Of a stretch of 64,000 bases of DNA, positions 7,320 to 16,697 are shown piece by piece. The notes beneath the pieces are model-generated. The model was given only the letters and a program-made list of their open reading frames with translations. It made no database searches and was not told the origin of the DNA. Both the position numbers and the translations under genes were made by a program. How positions within the stretch are numbered: the stretch's first letter is position 1; the number at the start of each line of letters is the position of its first letter. The DNA is from Flavobacteriales bacterium UBA7666 (lineage in GTDB: Bacteria > Bacteroidota > Bacteroidia > Flavobacteriales_D > Crocinitomicaceae), in NCBI GenBank assembly GCA_002483265.1, contig DLHO01000022.1, positions 306,310 through 370,309 of the forward strand, in the 5' to 3' direction.

Positions 7320-9686
7320 ATGATTTCTAAAAAAACACTAACGAAATTCTTCGTATCGGGATTGCTATGCTTTATTGTCAATACCTGTTTTTCACAAACA
7401 CAAACGGTTCGCGGCACAGTTGTCGACAATATTTCCCAGTCTTCCATTCCGGGTGCAATCATTCGAATAACCGGATTGGATTCTGTGATCCATGCAGTAG
7501 CGGATGAGAACGGCAAGTTCAATCTGTCTCGTGTTCCGGTTGGAAGCAGAACCATTGAAATTACAGCTACGGATTATAAACCGGTTGTGATGCAGAATAT
7601 CACGGTGAATGCCGGAAAGGAATTGGTTCTGACAATCAATATGGAAGAAGACCTAAAGAAAATCAACGAGGTAGTTATCACTGCTAAAACGGACAAAAAC
7701 AAGCCTTTGAATGAACTTTCTACGGTGAGTACCCGGACGTTTTCTGTGGAAGAAACCCAAAAGTTCGCAGCTGCGGTAAATGATCCGGCTCGAATGGCAA
7801 CCTCTTTTGCAGGTGTTGTGGTGGCAGGCGACGGCAACAATCACATTTCCATTCGTGGAAATTCACCAAACGGTCTTTTATGGCGCATGGAAGGTGTGGA
7901 GATTCCGAACCCGAACCATTTTTCGAATGTGGGGACAGCTGGCGGCGGGATCTCTATTTTAAGTGCACAGCTTTTGAGTAATTCGGATTTTTCAACCGGA
8001 GCTTTTGCCGCAGAATACGGAAATGCGCTTTCCGGCGTATTCGACCTGCGATTGAGAAAGGGGAATAATGAAAAGCGCGAATACACGGTGCAACTCGGAA
8101 TTCTTGGAATGGATGTATCAGCCGAAGGTCCGTTTAAAAAAGGATATGAAGGATCCTACCTCATCAATTACCGCTATTCGACCTTGAACATACTGGGGAA
8201 AATAGGGATTCCGATCGGAGATGCGAATACCAATTTCCAGGATCTGTCATTCAATTTTTATCTCCCAACCAGAAAGCTGGGGAAGTTTACCGTATTTGGT
8301 TTTGGTGGATTGAGCTACCAGACAACTACAGCAGAAAAAGATTCTGTTCGTTGGCAGGAAGATGACTTTTTCCGGTTAAATACCAATTTCTACAGTAATA
8401 CAGGGGCAGTTGGTATTACTAACACCAAACTTTTCGGAAACAAATCGTACTTAAAAACGGCTTTGGTGTTTTCCGGAACCGAAAACGGTTACAAACAGGA
8501 TAGATTGGAATTTGATTATTCTTCGCTCACACGTGAATACGAACAGCGATTTCTGCAGAATAAACTGACGCTTTCAAGCACCTACACCCAAAAGATCAAT
8601 GCAAAGAACAATATCCGCACCGGATTTATCCTGAATCATATTGGCTACAGTTTAAAGCAGAGTGATATGGGAGACTCGACCGTTTTGTTGGAACAAATCA
8701 ATGAAAAAGGCGGAACTGAAACCATGCAGGTGTTTTTTCAATGGAATGCACACATCACTGAAAAACTAACTGCCAATGTAGGACTTCATTACTTTCAACT
8801 CTTTCTGAATAACAGCAATTCGGTTGAACCGCGGGCATCCATGCGCTATGATATTCACAAGAAGCATCATTTGACCTTAGGTTATGGTTTACACAGCCAG
8901 TTGCAGCCAATAGGTGTTTACTTTGTGGAGAATACAGAAAGCGGAATGACTACACTTCCGAACCGGAATTTAAAGTTAAGTAAAGCGCACCATGCTGTTT
9001 TCGGGTATGATTTCGTCTTGAATGAACACGAACACATCAAAACAGAAGTGTATTACCAGCATTTGTTTGATGTTCCAATCAGTAAAGATCCCACCAGTAC
9101 CTATTCGATTTTAAATTCTACGGATGGTTTTCCTTCCGAATCATTGAGTAATTCTGGGCTTGGGAGAAATTATGGAGTGGAATTGACCTATGAGCGGTTC
9201 CTGTTTAAGAATCTCTATTATTTAGTCTCTGCCTCCCTGTATGAATCAAAATACAAAGCGGCTGATGGAGTTTGGTACGATACGCGATTCAACACCAATT
9301 ACGCTACATCGTTAACGATTGGAAAAGAATGGAATTTGAAAAACAAGAAGAAAAGCAGAGCCATTGGTTTCAATATTAAGTCCATTTATGTTGGAGGTTT
9401 TCGTTATACGCCTATCGATCTGAACGCATCCGTAGCAGCCGGTGAAACGAAATTTGTCACGTCGCAAACCTATCAAAAAAGAATGCCCGATTATTATAGA
9501 TTGGATATCCGCTTAAGTTTGAAACGCAACTACAAACGAATTACAAGCACCGTAGCACTAGATATTCAAAACACGACGAACAGAAAGAACGTTGGAGGGC
9601 AGTATTTCGATCAGAAAACAGGAAATGTAAAATACTGGTACCAATCGACATTGATCCCGATTTTGAGCTATCGATTGGAGTTTTGA
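7320..9686 (+). CDS. TonB-dependent receptor with N-terminal carboxypeptidase-like domain
   Basis: A 788-residue outer-membrane transporter or receptor. Signal peptide 1-25 (ending CFSQ), carboxypeptidase regulatory-like domain about 28-110 (VRGTVVDNISQSSIPGAIIRI), plug domain about 130-235 (RMATSFAGVVVAGDGNNHISIRGNSPNGLLWRMEG), then a barrel of alternating strands to the C-terminal LIPILSYRLEF, which ends in the usual aromatic residue. There is no STN domain, so unlike the 4189 product it is not built to signal to FecR. The substrate is unknown. It lies 80 bp after the GIN gene on the same strand, with a palindrome between, so co-transcription is possible but unsure. Confidence 0.9.
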   Translation: MISKKTLTKFFVSGLLCFIVNTCFSQTQTVRGTVVDNISQSSIPGAIIRITGLDSVIHAVADENGKFNLSRVPVGSRTIEITATDYKPVVMQNITVNAGKELVLTINMEEDLKKINEVVITAKTDKNKPLNELSTVSTRTFSVEETQKFAAAVNDPARMATSFAGVVVAGDGNNHISIRGNSPNGLLWRMEGVEIPNPNHFSNVGTAGGGISILSAQLLSNSDFSTGAFAAEYGNALSGVFDLRLRKGNNEKREYTVQLGILGMDVSAEGPFKKGYEGSYLINYRYSTLNILGKIGIPIGDANTNFQDLSFNFYLPTRKLGKFTVFGFGGLSYQTTTAEKDSVRWQEDDFFRLNTNFYSNTGAVGITNTKLFGNKSYLKTALVFSGTENGYKQDRLEFDYSSLTREYEQRFLQNKLTLSSTYTQKINAKNNIRTGFILNHIGYSLKQSDMGDSTVLLEQINEKGGTETMQVFFQWNAHITEKLTANVGLHYFQLFLNNSNSVEPRASMRYDIHKKHHLTLGYGLHSQLQPIGVYFVENTESGMTTLPNRNLKLSKAHHAVFGYDFVLNEHEHIKTEVYYQHLFDVPISKDPTSTYSILNSTDGFPSESLSNSGLGRNYGVELTYERFLFKNLYYLVSASLYESKYKAADGVWYDTRFNTNYATSLTIGKEWNLKNKKKSRAIGFNIKSIYVGGFRYTPIDLNASVAAGETKFVTSQTYQKRMPDYYRLDIRLSLKRNYKRITSTVALDIQNTTNRKNVGGQYFDQKTGNVKYWYQSTLIPILSYRLEF

Positions 9687-9742
9687 TTGGGTATTTTAAC
9701 CACATAGAAACATAGGACATAGAGCCTTATATTTTTCTATTA

Positions 9743-9776
9743 CCTAAAGGTAAGGGATTGATCTCTTACCTTTAGG
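9743..9776. terminator. Hairpin between convergent genes, probably bidirectional terminator
   Basis: Perfect 12-bp arms CCTAAAGGTAAG and CTTACCTTTAGG with a 10-base loop, followed by GTTTT on the plus side and preceded by A/T-rich sequence. It lies between the ends of the TonB receptor gene (+) and the 9818 gene (-). Just before it (9698-9725) is an ACCACATAGAAACATAGGACA-like tract that recurs near 21704. Confidence 0.7.
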
Positions 9777-9817
9777 GTTTTCAATGTAATTCAATCGCGA
9801 TTACGAATCTTATCTAG

Positions 9818-10528
9818 TCAATAATCCTTGATCCACATCACCTCGATCTTTAATACCAAACGATAGTCTTCCGCTTTTGATTTCATCCAGAAGGTATTTT
9901 GTTCCTTGATAAATGCAGGTAAAATGACTGTTCCGGGGTTAAAGAAATCAAGTCTTTCTGTTGAAAAGGGTGCTTCTTTATCAATCAATGTGATCTTTTT
10001 TTCATCGACTCCAACTTCCTTACATAATTTGGTTTTGATTTCTTGAATCTGCAAAAAGTCTTCTTTGCTTAGAGGATAAGTGTGATAGATGTTAATTGAG
10101 AAGGTCGATTCAATGATAGACTCATCTATAAATGAGCGGAGAATTCCTGCTTCAAAGTTGATTGCAGAATCCAGATCGTGATTCATTTTTGGAAAGATCC
10201 GCGGTGTTGGCCCGAAGATCCTGCGTTGCTGAAAAAGAACTATGGTATCCAGTTTTTTGAATTGTTCCGGTGTGTATTGATTGATGTATTCATGGATGAA
10301 AGGACCGTTCACGGTAAGCGTTGCGATACTATCGAAAGAAAAAGAACTCAGATTAATCTTTTTGTTTTTGGTAATGAGTTCAAGCGGGGCTTTGTTGTCG
10401 AGCTGAAGATCAATGCGCATTTCAGTTCCTGCTTCAAAGACTCCATTCTGATTGACGAAAATGAGTTCTTGTGAAAAGCTATAAACGCTGCTCCAAAAGA
10501 AAAGAATGATGAGTACTATTGATTTCAT
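9818..10528 (-). CDS. Secreted protein of unknown function
   Basis: A 236-residue protein from ATG 10528, which begins directly with a signal peptide (MKSIVLIILFFWSSVYSFSQ). The upstream TTG at 10543 is the only alternative and adds no sensible sequence. The mature part starts ELIFVNQNGVFEAGTEMRIDLQLDNKAPLEL and contains a repeated pattern of hydrophobic strands; no catalytic motif or anchor is visible. It follows the 10547 gene by about 18 bp on the same strand, so the two likely form an operon and may both work at the envelope. I do not recognise the family. Confidence 0.7.
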   Translation of the reverse strand: MKSIVLIILFFWSSVYSFSQELIFVNQNGVFEAGTEMRIDLQLDNKAPLELITKNKKINLSSFSFDSIATLTVNGPFIHEYINQYTPEQFKKLDTIVLFQQRRIFGPTPRIFPKMNHDLDSAINFEAGILRSFIDESIIESTFSINIYHTYPLSKEDFLQIQEIKTKLCKEVGVDEKKITLIDKEAPFSTERLDFFNPGTVILPAFIKEQNTFWMKSKAEDYRLVLKIEVMWIKDY

Positions 10529-10546
10529 TTCGTTAAACCTCAATTG

Positions 10547-11083
10547 TTATTTTTCGCCTGCTTCCACCAACCCTTTCAGAAAAAGATATTCCTTTTTCAC
10601 TTCCGGTAAGTTCTCGAGCATGATATCCGGATCCTTCATATTTATTCCTATATTTTGACCAAATATTCCGCCTCGTGCCATGATGGGTTGATTTTGTCCA
10701 ATAACGATGTAGCCGAAATTGTTCAGGTTCTCATGAAAGGTAAACTGGGGGAATTTGTAGTAGAACAATTCATGGATAATTCTGTCTTTCTTCTGATTAT
10801 AAATCACCAAACGATCAGTATATAACAGGTATTGAAGCTGAGAAAGCCGCATCTTTTCCAGGATGAATATTTTTGTCAACAGGGCGGAAGAAAGAGCAAA
10901 GAATGCGATTCCTAAAAGCAAAGTAGGAAGCTCAATAATATCACTTTTTTGAATGCCGGTATAGCCGGTTACCATCATGAGAACAGACATTCCGAAAATG
11001 GGAACCAAAACCAATAAGCGCATAAAAACTGCGAGTGTGAAAGGCATTTTCTTCTGTGGGGTTAAGATTTTGATCGGTTCCAT
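10547..11083 (-). CDS. Small membrane protein of unknown function, PH-like
   Basis: A 178-residue protein with two hydrophobic segments at about 17-41 (LAVFMRLLVLVPIFGMSVLMMVTGY) and 53-75 (LPTLLLGIAFFALSSALLTKIFIL), followed by a soluble strand-rich part (LLYTDRLVIYNQKKDRIIHELFYYKFPQF) that reads like a bacterial PH-type domain. This arrangement (two helices plus PH-like tail) is common in small unannotated Bacteroidota membrane proteins. Compare the protein at 40635-41180, which has the same plan. It is the first gene of a likely two-gene operon with 9818-10528. Confidence 0.7.
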   Translation of the reverse strand: MEPIKILTPQKKMPFTLAVFMRLLVLVPIFGMSVLMMVTGYTGIQKSDIIELPTLLLGIAFFALSSALLTKIFILEKMRLSQLQYLLYTDRLVIYNQKKDRIIHELFYYKFPQFTFHENLNNFGYIVIGQNQPIMARGGIFGQNIGINMKDPDIMLENLPEVKKEYLFLKGLVEAGEK

Positions 11084-11113
11084 TTCTGTTGGTTAAGAGC
11101 TTAAATATAATTG

Positions 11114-11158
11114 AAAAACCTGTTAGGCACGCGAGGTATCACGTACCTACAGGTTTTT
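11114..11158 (-). terminator. Palindromic repeat serving as fumC terminator
   Basis: AAAAACCTGT (11114-11123) pairs with ACAGGTTTTT (11149-11158) around an inner, imperfect TAGGCACG/CGTACCTA stem. On the minus strand the hairpin ends in a T run, 37 bp after the fumC stop. The inner part belongs to the GTAGG-ACGCG palindrome family of 2529 and 7250, so a dispersed repeat seems to act as the terminator. Confidence 0.65.
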
Positions 11159-11194
11159 TTAATTCGTAATTAGGAATTCGGCATTCGTAATTAT

Positions 11195-12583
11195 TTAAAC
11201 CATTTTCTCCGGCACCACCCATTGATCAAATTCTTCTGCGGTTAAATATCCCAATTTCACAGCCATTTCTTTCAGGGTTGTTCCTTCGGCATGCGCTTTC
11301 TGTGCAATTTCGGCAGCTTTGTAATACCCAATTTTGGTATTCAATGCGGTTACGAGCATCAAGCTGTTGTCTACATGTTTTTTGATGTTTGCAGTGATGG
11401 GTTCGATTCCCACGGCACATTTGTCGTTAAAGGAAACACAGCCGTCTCCGATTAAGCGTGCAGAATGCAGGAAGTTGGCAATCATGACGGGTTTGAATAC
11501 ATTGAGTTCAAAATGTCCGTTTGAACCACCAATTCCGATTGCTACGTCATTTCCCATCACTTGTGCAGCAATCATTGTTAAAGCTTCACATTGCGTGGGA
11601 TTTACTTTTCCGGGCATAATAGAAGATCCGGGCTCGTTGTCGGGAATATGAATTTCTCCAATACCACTGCGCGGACCGGAAGAGAGCATGCGGACATCGT
11701 TGGCAATTTTCATTAAGCTTACGGCAACGGTTTTCAATGCTCCGTGTGCTTCAACTATGGCATCGTGTGCTGCCAGTGCTTCGAATTTATTTTCTGCCGT
11801 AATGAAGGGCAAACCGGTTAGATTGGCAATATGTTTGGCTACGTTTTCAGAATATCCGGGAGGTGTATTGATCCCCGTTCCGACTGCTGTTCCTCCCAAT
11901 GCCAATTCGCTTAAATGGGCGAGTGTATTTTTGATGGCTTTCAATCCGTGATTGAGCTGACTAACGTATCCGCTGATTTCCTGGCCAAGTGTTAAGGGCG
12001 TTGCATCCATGAAATGGGTACGGCCAATTTTCACCACGCTCATGTAATCTTTACTTTTTTGAGCCAGCGTATCGCGCAGTTTCTCAATTCCGGGAATGGT
12101 GACTTCCATGAGTGTCTGATATGCCGCAATGTGCATGGCAGTGGGGAAGGTGTCGTTGGATGACTGTGATTTGTTCACATCATCATTCGGATGAAGGACT
12201 TTTTCTTTGTCTGTTAAAGCTCCGCCATTCAATACATGTGCCCGGTAGGCAATGACTTCATTGACGTTCATGTTGCTCTGGGTTCCGCTTCCGGTTTGCC
12301 AGATAACCAATGGGAATTGATCGGCTAGTTTTCCGGCTAAGATTTCATCCGCTACTTTTCCAATCAGGTCGGATTTTTCTTGTGATAATACACCTGCATC
12401 TAAGTTGGTTAGAGCCGCAGCTTTCTTCAGGTAGGCAAATGCGCGAATGATTTCTTTAGGCATTTTGCTGATGTCCTGGGCAATTTTGAAGTTTTCAATA
12501 CTGCGTTCGGTTTGAGCTCCCCAATAGGCATCGGCCGGAACTTTCACTTCACCCATTGTATCTTTTTCTATGCGGTATTCCAT
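11195..12583 (-). CDS. fumC: Fumarate hydratase, class II
   Basis: A 462-residue protein of the usual class II fumarase length. It interconverts fumarate and malate in the TCA cycle, in the cytoplasm. Visible motifs are the substrate segments TGSGTQSNMN near residue 97 and HPNDDVNKSQSSNDTFPTAMH near 128, the catalytic-loop signature GSSIMPGKVNPTQCEA near 318, and TAVGTGINTPPGY. All expected signature residues are present. It has its own terminator-like palindrome and a wide upstream gap, so it is probably monocistronic. Confusion with aspartase or argininosuccinate lyase is unlikely given the full-length match to FumC motifs. Confidence 0.97.
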   Translation of the reverse strand: MEYRIEKDTMGEVKVPADAYWGAQTERSIENFKIAQDISKMPKEIIRAFAYLKKAAALTNLDAGVLSQEKSDLIGKVADEILAGKLADQFPLVIWQTGSGTQSNMNVNEVIAYRAHVLNGGALTDKEKVLHPNDDVNKSQSSNDTFPTAMHIAAYQTLMEVTIPGIEKLRDTLAQKSKDYMSVVKIGRTHFMDATPLTLGQEISGYVSQLNHGLKAIKNTLAHLSELALGGTAVGTGINTPPGYSENVAKHIANLTGLPFITAENKFEALAAHDAIVEAHGALKTVAVSLMKIANDVRMLSSGPRSGIGEIHIPDNEPGSSIMPGKVNPTQCEALTMIAAQVMGNDVAIGIGGSNGHFELNVFKPVMIANFLHSARLIGDGCVSFNDKCAVGIEPITANIKKHVDNSLMLVTALNTKIGYYKAAEIAQKAHAEGTTLKEMAVKLGYLTAEEFDQWVVPEKMV

Positions 12584-13055
12584 TTGTTATTGAATTTGAA
12601 TAAATCTGTGTTTTTTATTTCCCGCGGAGGGCGCAGAGAAACGCAGATTTTTTTGACAACCCAGATGTTTTATCTCTGAAGTCACTAGTCTGCGAAATCC
12701 GCGAAATCTGCGGGAGGAAAATTATCCCAATACGATATTTGGATGTGATAAAATTACCAGGCATTAAGTTAAGGAATAATCCCTTTTTTAAGTCATTTTT
12801 AGGAAAAATTACCTCATACGAATGTTAGTCTTAATGACATAATATAAAATTACTTTAGCTTACTTTCCAGCGTTTTAATAATGATTGTCCACGAATAGCT
12901 TCGGAGATATTGGAACCAATTGATGTTCCGGAGCGTAAGCGTTCCGCTGGAAACTCCCAATTCTTCCCAAAAACTGAAACAAATTAAGAATCGAACGTTA
13001 ATTACTATTTAAGGACGGACTATTTTAACCGTTGGTTTAGACGTAAATTTGATTC
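12584..13055. other. Intergenic region, 472 bp, with inverted repeats and divergent promoters
   Basis: No credible gene. At 12619-12650 CCCGCGGAGGGCGCAGAGAAACGCAGA, and at 12688-12717 GTCTGCGAAATCCGCGAAATCTGCGG, are GC-rich tracts of the CGCAGATTTCGC type often dispersed in Bacteroidota; they lie in roughly opposite orientation. The rest is AT-rich. It must carry the promoters of fumC (-) and of the AsmA-like gene (+). Confidence 0.6.
13044..13051 (+). promoter_or_regulatory. -7 box TAAATTTG, 4 nt before the start codon
   Basis: A perfect TAnnTTTG match ending 4 nt before ATG 13056. No good -33 TTG. If functional, transcription begins at or beside the ATG, giving a leaderless mRNA. Confidence 0.45.
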
Positions 13056-15734
13056 ATGAAGTGGAAGAGGCGGTTGGTGAAGTCTGTGAAGTGGTTCTTT
13101 GGAATCCTTGTGACGCTTGTTTTGCTCATAAGCTTCCTGCTCTATGTCTTCAAAGACGATATCATTGATTACGCCGTTGCGGAAATCAACAAAACATTAA
13201 AGACCGATGTGCACGTTGATGAAATTGATGTCACATTCTGGGCTACTTTTCCCAATTTAAGTCTCGATTTCAACAGTGTGTTTATTCAGGATGCTTTTTC
13301 CTATTCGACAAAAAAAGACACTCTGCTCTATACCGAACAAATCCGATTGAAGTTCAGTCCGATGGATATCTGGAATGAGAAATACAACGTAAAGAAAATC
13401 GATATCAAACCCGGAACCTTGAAATTAAAGGTAGACAAGAAAGGTGCGGTCAATTACGATATTTTCAAAGAATCTACTTCCACGGAAAAAACAAATTTCA
13501 ATCTGACTTTAGAATCCATTCATGCAACCGGGATTCGCTTTTCCTATTCGAATAAGGTGAATGACAACAGTTATAAAACCAAGGTGCAAGACATTCATTT
13601 AGTCGGTAATTTTACCCAGGATCAATTCGATATTGACACTAAAGCAGATTTCTACATTCAGCGCATTCAAAACGGACTGGTTCCATTCATCATCAATCAG
13701 CAAGCTTCCACAGAGGTTGCCATTCATATTGATCAAATTTCAGAAACATTTGCTATCAACAGAGGGAAATTAATGCTCTCGGGAATTCCTTTCGACTTCG
13801 ATGTGAAAGTGGATACAAACGAAGTTAAATTGAAGATTGATGCCGATAAGATTCCATTGGCAGAACTGGCAAATAACCTGGCTGTAAAAGAAGTGAAAAC
13901 CGTTTCAGAATTAAAAGGATCCGGAACGGGAACATTTCATTTGTCTTTTCAGAATAATCTAAAGAAAGATTCTTATCCGAAGGTAGATTGTAATTTCTCC
14001 ATTGACAACGGAAGATTAACCGAGCCCACAAAAGGATTGACCCTTCGAAATATTGACCTAAAAGGATATTACTCTACTTTGAAAGGAAGAGATCAGGAAG
14101 AGCTGACCATTAAAAACGTGTCTTTTCAAACCATTAGCGGACCTTTTTCCGGGAATTTAGCCATCCGCAGATTCTCCAAACCAAGCTATCGTGGATCTGC
14201 AAAAGGTTCTGTGGATTTGGAAGTCATTCATGCTTTATTCAAATTACCTAAGATTGAAGAACTCTCAGGAAGAGTAAAAGTCAACACCAATTTCCACCTG
14301 GAAACCGTATTTGAAAATGACGAAGCAATTGTGGAGATTGTAGATGGAAATGGAACCGCATTGATGGACAATGTGGATTTCAGGCTTCAAAATGATTCCC
14401 GGAAATTCTACGACATGTACGGAAACCTGATCCTAAACCGAAGCGATGCTTTACTGGAAGGATTGAAAGTACGTTTAGGTGAATCTGATCTGGAATTGAA
14501 CGGAAGTTTTAATTTCATCGATCAATTCCTTCAGGATAAACACACCTTGGATGTAGCTGTTATTGCCGAAAGCAAAAAGATCAATCTGAAAGATTTTACC
14601 AATACCATTGCCGGCGATCCGAAAAAGACTACCACAAACCGGGAATGGATGCTGCCAACCATGATCAATGGGAACGTGAAACTAAATGTCGATGCAATCC
14701 ACATGGATCATCACACATTCTCACAAATCAATGGAGAAATGACCGTTGGAAACAGAAGTATTTCGATTCAAAAGCTCCATGGTATTACGGCAAATGCAAC
14801 GGTACGTGGAACCCTTGCCGTAGTTGAATCTTCTCCGGAATATTTTCAACTCGCAACCAATTTGAGTTCAAAAGACATTTATTTCAAACCGATCTTCCGG
14901 GAATGGAACAACTTTGACCAAGATGTCATTAAAGAAGACAATATCAGCGGTCGTGCAGAAGCAATTCTCGACATGAAAGCTCCGTTCGATTTAACGTATG
15001 GGATTCTGAAGGATGAATTGGAAGCTCAGATTCAGTTAAAAATAATCAGCGGGCAGTTGAAAAATGTGAGCACATTTACAGCTTTAACAAAGGATCTGAA
15101 AACAACCAAAACGAAAATGATCCTGAAATCGCATGAAATTGATGCGCTTGGAGATAAATTGAATGACATCCGGTTTGAAACACTGGAGAACACCATTTTC
15201 ATCAAAAAAAGTGTGATCATCATTCCAAAAATGGAGATTAAATCCAACGTACTTAACATTACCGTTGATGGAAAACACAAATTCAACAACGACATTGATT
15301 ACAAATTCGCATTCCGTTTCCGTGAGTTAAAACAGAAAAAAGATGAATCCGAATTCGGGATTGTGGAAGATGACGGAACCGGAATCAAAGTGTTCGTTCG
15401 TATGTATGGAAACCTGAGTGATCCGATCATTGAATGGGATAAAACTTCACGCAAGGAAGAAGCCAAACAAAACCGCGAAGAAGCGAAACAGGAAGCCATT
15501 TCAATCCTGAAATCAGAACTCGGCTTGTTTAAAAAAGACACCACGGTCAAAAAATACCTGCCTCCGAAAAAAGAATACGAAGTCTTGAAAATTGAATTCG
15601 GAAAGGAAGAAGAAGTTAATCCGTTTGAGGAAAAGAAGAAGATCGAAAAGGAGAAGAAAGGACTCAAGAAATTCGGAGAGAAACTGAAGGAGAAATCGAA
15701 ACCTGATGAGAAGGAAGAATTCACTGTGGATTAA
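13056..15734 (+). CDS. AsmA-family envelope protein
   Basis: An 892-residue protein anchored by one N-terminal helix (about residues 12-33, VKWFFGILVTLVLLISFLLYVF) with the rest in the periplasm. The start KDDIIDYAVAEINKTLKTDVHVDEIDVTFWATFPNLSLDF is the typical AsmA opening. The C-terminal part (about 640-800) carries the AsmA-like C-terminal domain (ISGQLKNVSTFTALTKDLKTTKTKMILKSHEIDALGDKLNDIRFETL). Family members are long repeating-beta-groove proteins thought to move phospholipid to, or assemble, the outer membrane. A highly charged Lys/Glu tail (about 800-892) closes the protein. It is transcribed alone and ends at a strong palindrome. Confidence 0.9.
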   Translation: MKWKRRLVKSVKWFFGILVTLVLLISFLLYVFKDDIIDYAVAEINKTLKTDVHVDEIDVTFWATFPNLSLDFNSVFIQDAFSYSTKKDTLLYTEQIRLKFSPMDIWNEKYNVKKIDIKPGTLKLKVDKKGAVNYDIFKESTSTEKTNFNLTLESIHATGIRFSYSNKVNDNSYKTKVQDIHLVGNFTQDQFDIDTKADFYIQRIQNGLVPFIINQQASTEVAIHIDQISETFAINRGKLMLSGIPFDFDVKVDTNEVKLKIDADKIPLAELANNLAVKEVKTVSELKGSGTGTFHLSFQNNLKKDSYPKVDCNFSIDNGRLTEPTKGLTLRNIDLKGYYSTLKGRDQEELTIKNVSFQTISGPFSGNLAIRRFSKPSYRGSAKGSVDLEVIHALFKLPKIEELSGRVKVNTNFHLETVFENDEAIVEIVDGNGTALMDNVDFRLQNDSRKFYDMYGNLILNRSDALLEGLKVRLGESDLELNGSFNFIDQFLQDKHTLDVAVIAESKKINLKDFTNTIAGDPKKTTTNREWMLPTMINGNVKLNVDAIHMDHHTFSQINGEMTVGNRSISIQKLHGITANATVRGTLAVVESSPEYFQLATNLSSKDIYFKPIFREWNNFDQDVIKEDNISGRAEAILDMKAPFDLTYGILKDELEAQIQLKIISGQLKNVSTFTALTKDLKTTKTKMILKSHEIDALGDKLNDIRFETLENTIFIKKSVIIIPKMEIKSNVLNITVDGKHKFNNDIDYKFAFRFRELKQKKDESEFGIVEDDGTGIKVFVRMYGNLSDPIIEWDKTSRKEEAKQNREEAKQEAISILKSELGLFKKDTTVKKYLPPKKEYEVLKIEFGKEEEVNPFEEKKKIEKEKKGLKKFGEKLKEKSKPDEKEEFTVD

Positions 15735-15742
15735 TTCAACAG

Positions 15743-15782
15743 AAACTAGTAGGGGCGGAAAATTTTCCGCCCCTACTAGTTT
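15743..15782. terminator. 40-bp perfect palindrome, likely bidirectional terminator
   Basis: Left arm AAACTAGTAGGGGCGGAAAA and right arm TTTTCCGCCCCTACTAGTTT are exact complements with no spacer. It lies 9 bp after the AsmA stop. The GC-rich inner stem would fold well in RNA, with 4 bases at the tip. No long T run follows, so it might equally be a dispersed repeat. Confidence 0.65.
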
Positions 15783-15846
15783 AATCCAATTAGGAATTAG
15801 TTATTCATAATTATATGTATTATTATCATACCAAAAAAACATTTGC

Positions 15847-16512
15847 ATGAACGGAATTCAATCTTTCATTGACATGCTTTTTATAGGAGTAATCACACTC
15901 TTTCCTGTGGTCAATCCAATCGGATCGGCATTTATTGTCAATCCTTATCTGTCGAATTTAGAGATTCAGGAAAAAAGAAAAGCGGTTAAAAAAATCGCTC
16001 TTTTTGCATTCATTCTATGCACCATTGCTCTTTTTGCTGGTCATTGGATTCTTGAAATTTTTGGGATTACTATCCCGGTAGTTCAACTTGCCGGAGGGAT
16101 TATGATTTGCAAAATCGGATGGGAATTTCTTTCCTCAGATAAAAAGGAAGAAAAACCACTTATAGACGAATCCGGTGAAAGCTCGAATTCAAATTATGCA
16201 CTCGTTCAGGATAAATTGTTTTACCCCATTACCTTTCCAATAACAACAGGAGCCGGATCAATTTCTGTTCTTTTCACATTAAGTGCTCACAGCGCTAATG
16301 CCCACATCAATCTGTACCTCATCAATACCGGAGCAATTCTTTTGGCAATTATAGTAATCTGTTCATTGATTTACTTTTTCTATTTAAACACCAAAAAAAT
16401 CATCCGTGTAATTGGCAAAGAAGGAGAACAAATCCTCAATCGTATCATGGCATTCCTCATTTTTTGTGTAGGACTGCAAATCGGTATTACTGGAATTAAA
16501 TCACTGATTTAA
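15847..16512 (+). CDS. MarC-family integral membrane protein (UPF0056)
   Basis: A 221-residue protein with about six membrane helices: FIDMLFIGVITLFPVVNPIGSAF at the start with the family NPIG motif, helices near 46-64 and 69-88 (VVQLAGGIMICKIGWEFL), then after a hydrophilic loop PITFPITTGAGSISVLFTL with the second family motif, and two closing helices. It would sit in the inner membrane. MarC proteins were once linked to multiple antibiotic resistance, which was later not supported; their function is unknown. It is transcribed alone between a palindrome and a dispersed repeat. Confidence 0.92.
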   Translation: MNGIQSFIDMLFIGVITLFPVVNPIGSAFIVNPYLSNLEIQEKRKAVKKIALFAFILCTIALFAGHWILEIFGITIPVVQLAGGIMICKIGWEFLSSDKKEEKPLIDESGESSNSNYALVQDKLFYPITFPITTGAGSISVLFTLSAHSANAHINLYLINTGAILLAIIVICSLIYFFYLNTKKIIRVIGKEGEQILNRIMAFLIFCVGLQIGITGIKSLI

Positions 16513-16522
16513 AATTCCAAAT

Positions 16523-16613
16523 CCGTGTCACATCGAGTTTTCACCATGTGTTCTCGATACATCCCGACTAAAATGTCGGGACACTCGAACTGACACGGTG
16601 AAAGTATCGAGAT
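16523..16613. repeat. Dispersed palindromic repeat (inverted relative to 6283)
   Basis: GTTTTCACCATGTG, TTCTCGATAC, hairpin CCCGAC-TAAAAT-GTCGGG, ACACTCGAACTGACAC, GGTGAAAGTATCGAG. The outer blocks pair (TTCACC with GGTGAA, CTCGATAC with GTATCGAG). The hairpin core is the reverse complement of that at 6283-6412. It lies after the marC stop and may terminate it. Confidence 0.85.
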
Positions 16614-16697
16614 GGACACAAATTTGTAATTGATTTATGGAATTTTGAACCCAAACGCATCTTAAGTGTAACTAGTAATAATTCTAAACTGCATGTT

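Noticed and set aside
15299..15724. 141-codon minus-strand frame, Ser/Phe-rich
   Set aside because: Antisense of the Lys/Glu-rich tail of the AsmA-like protein; its Phe/Ser bias is the mirror of that composition.
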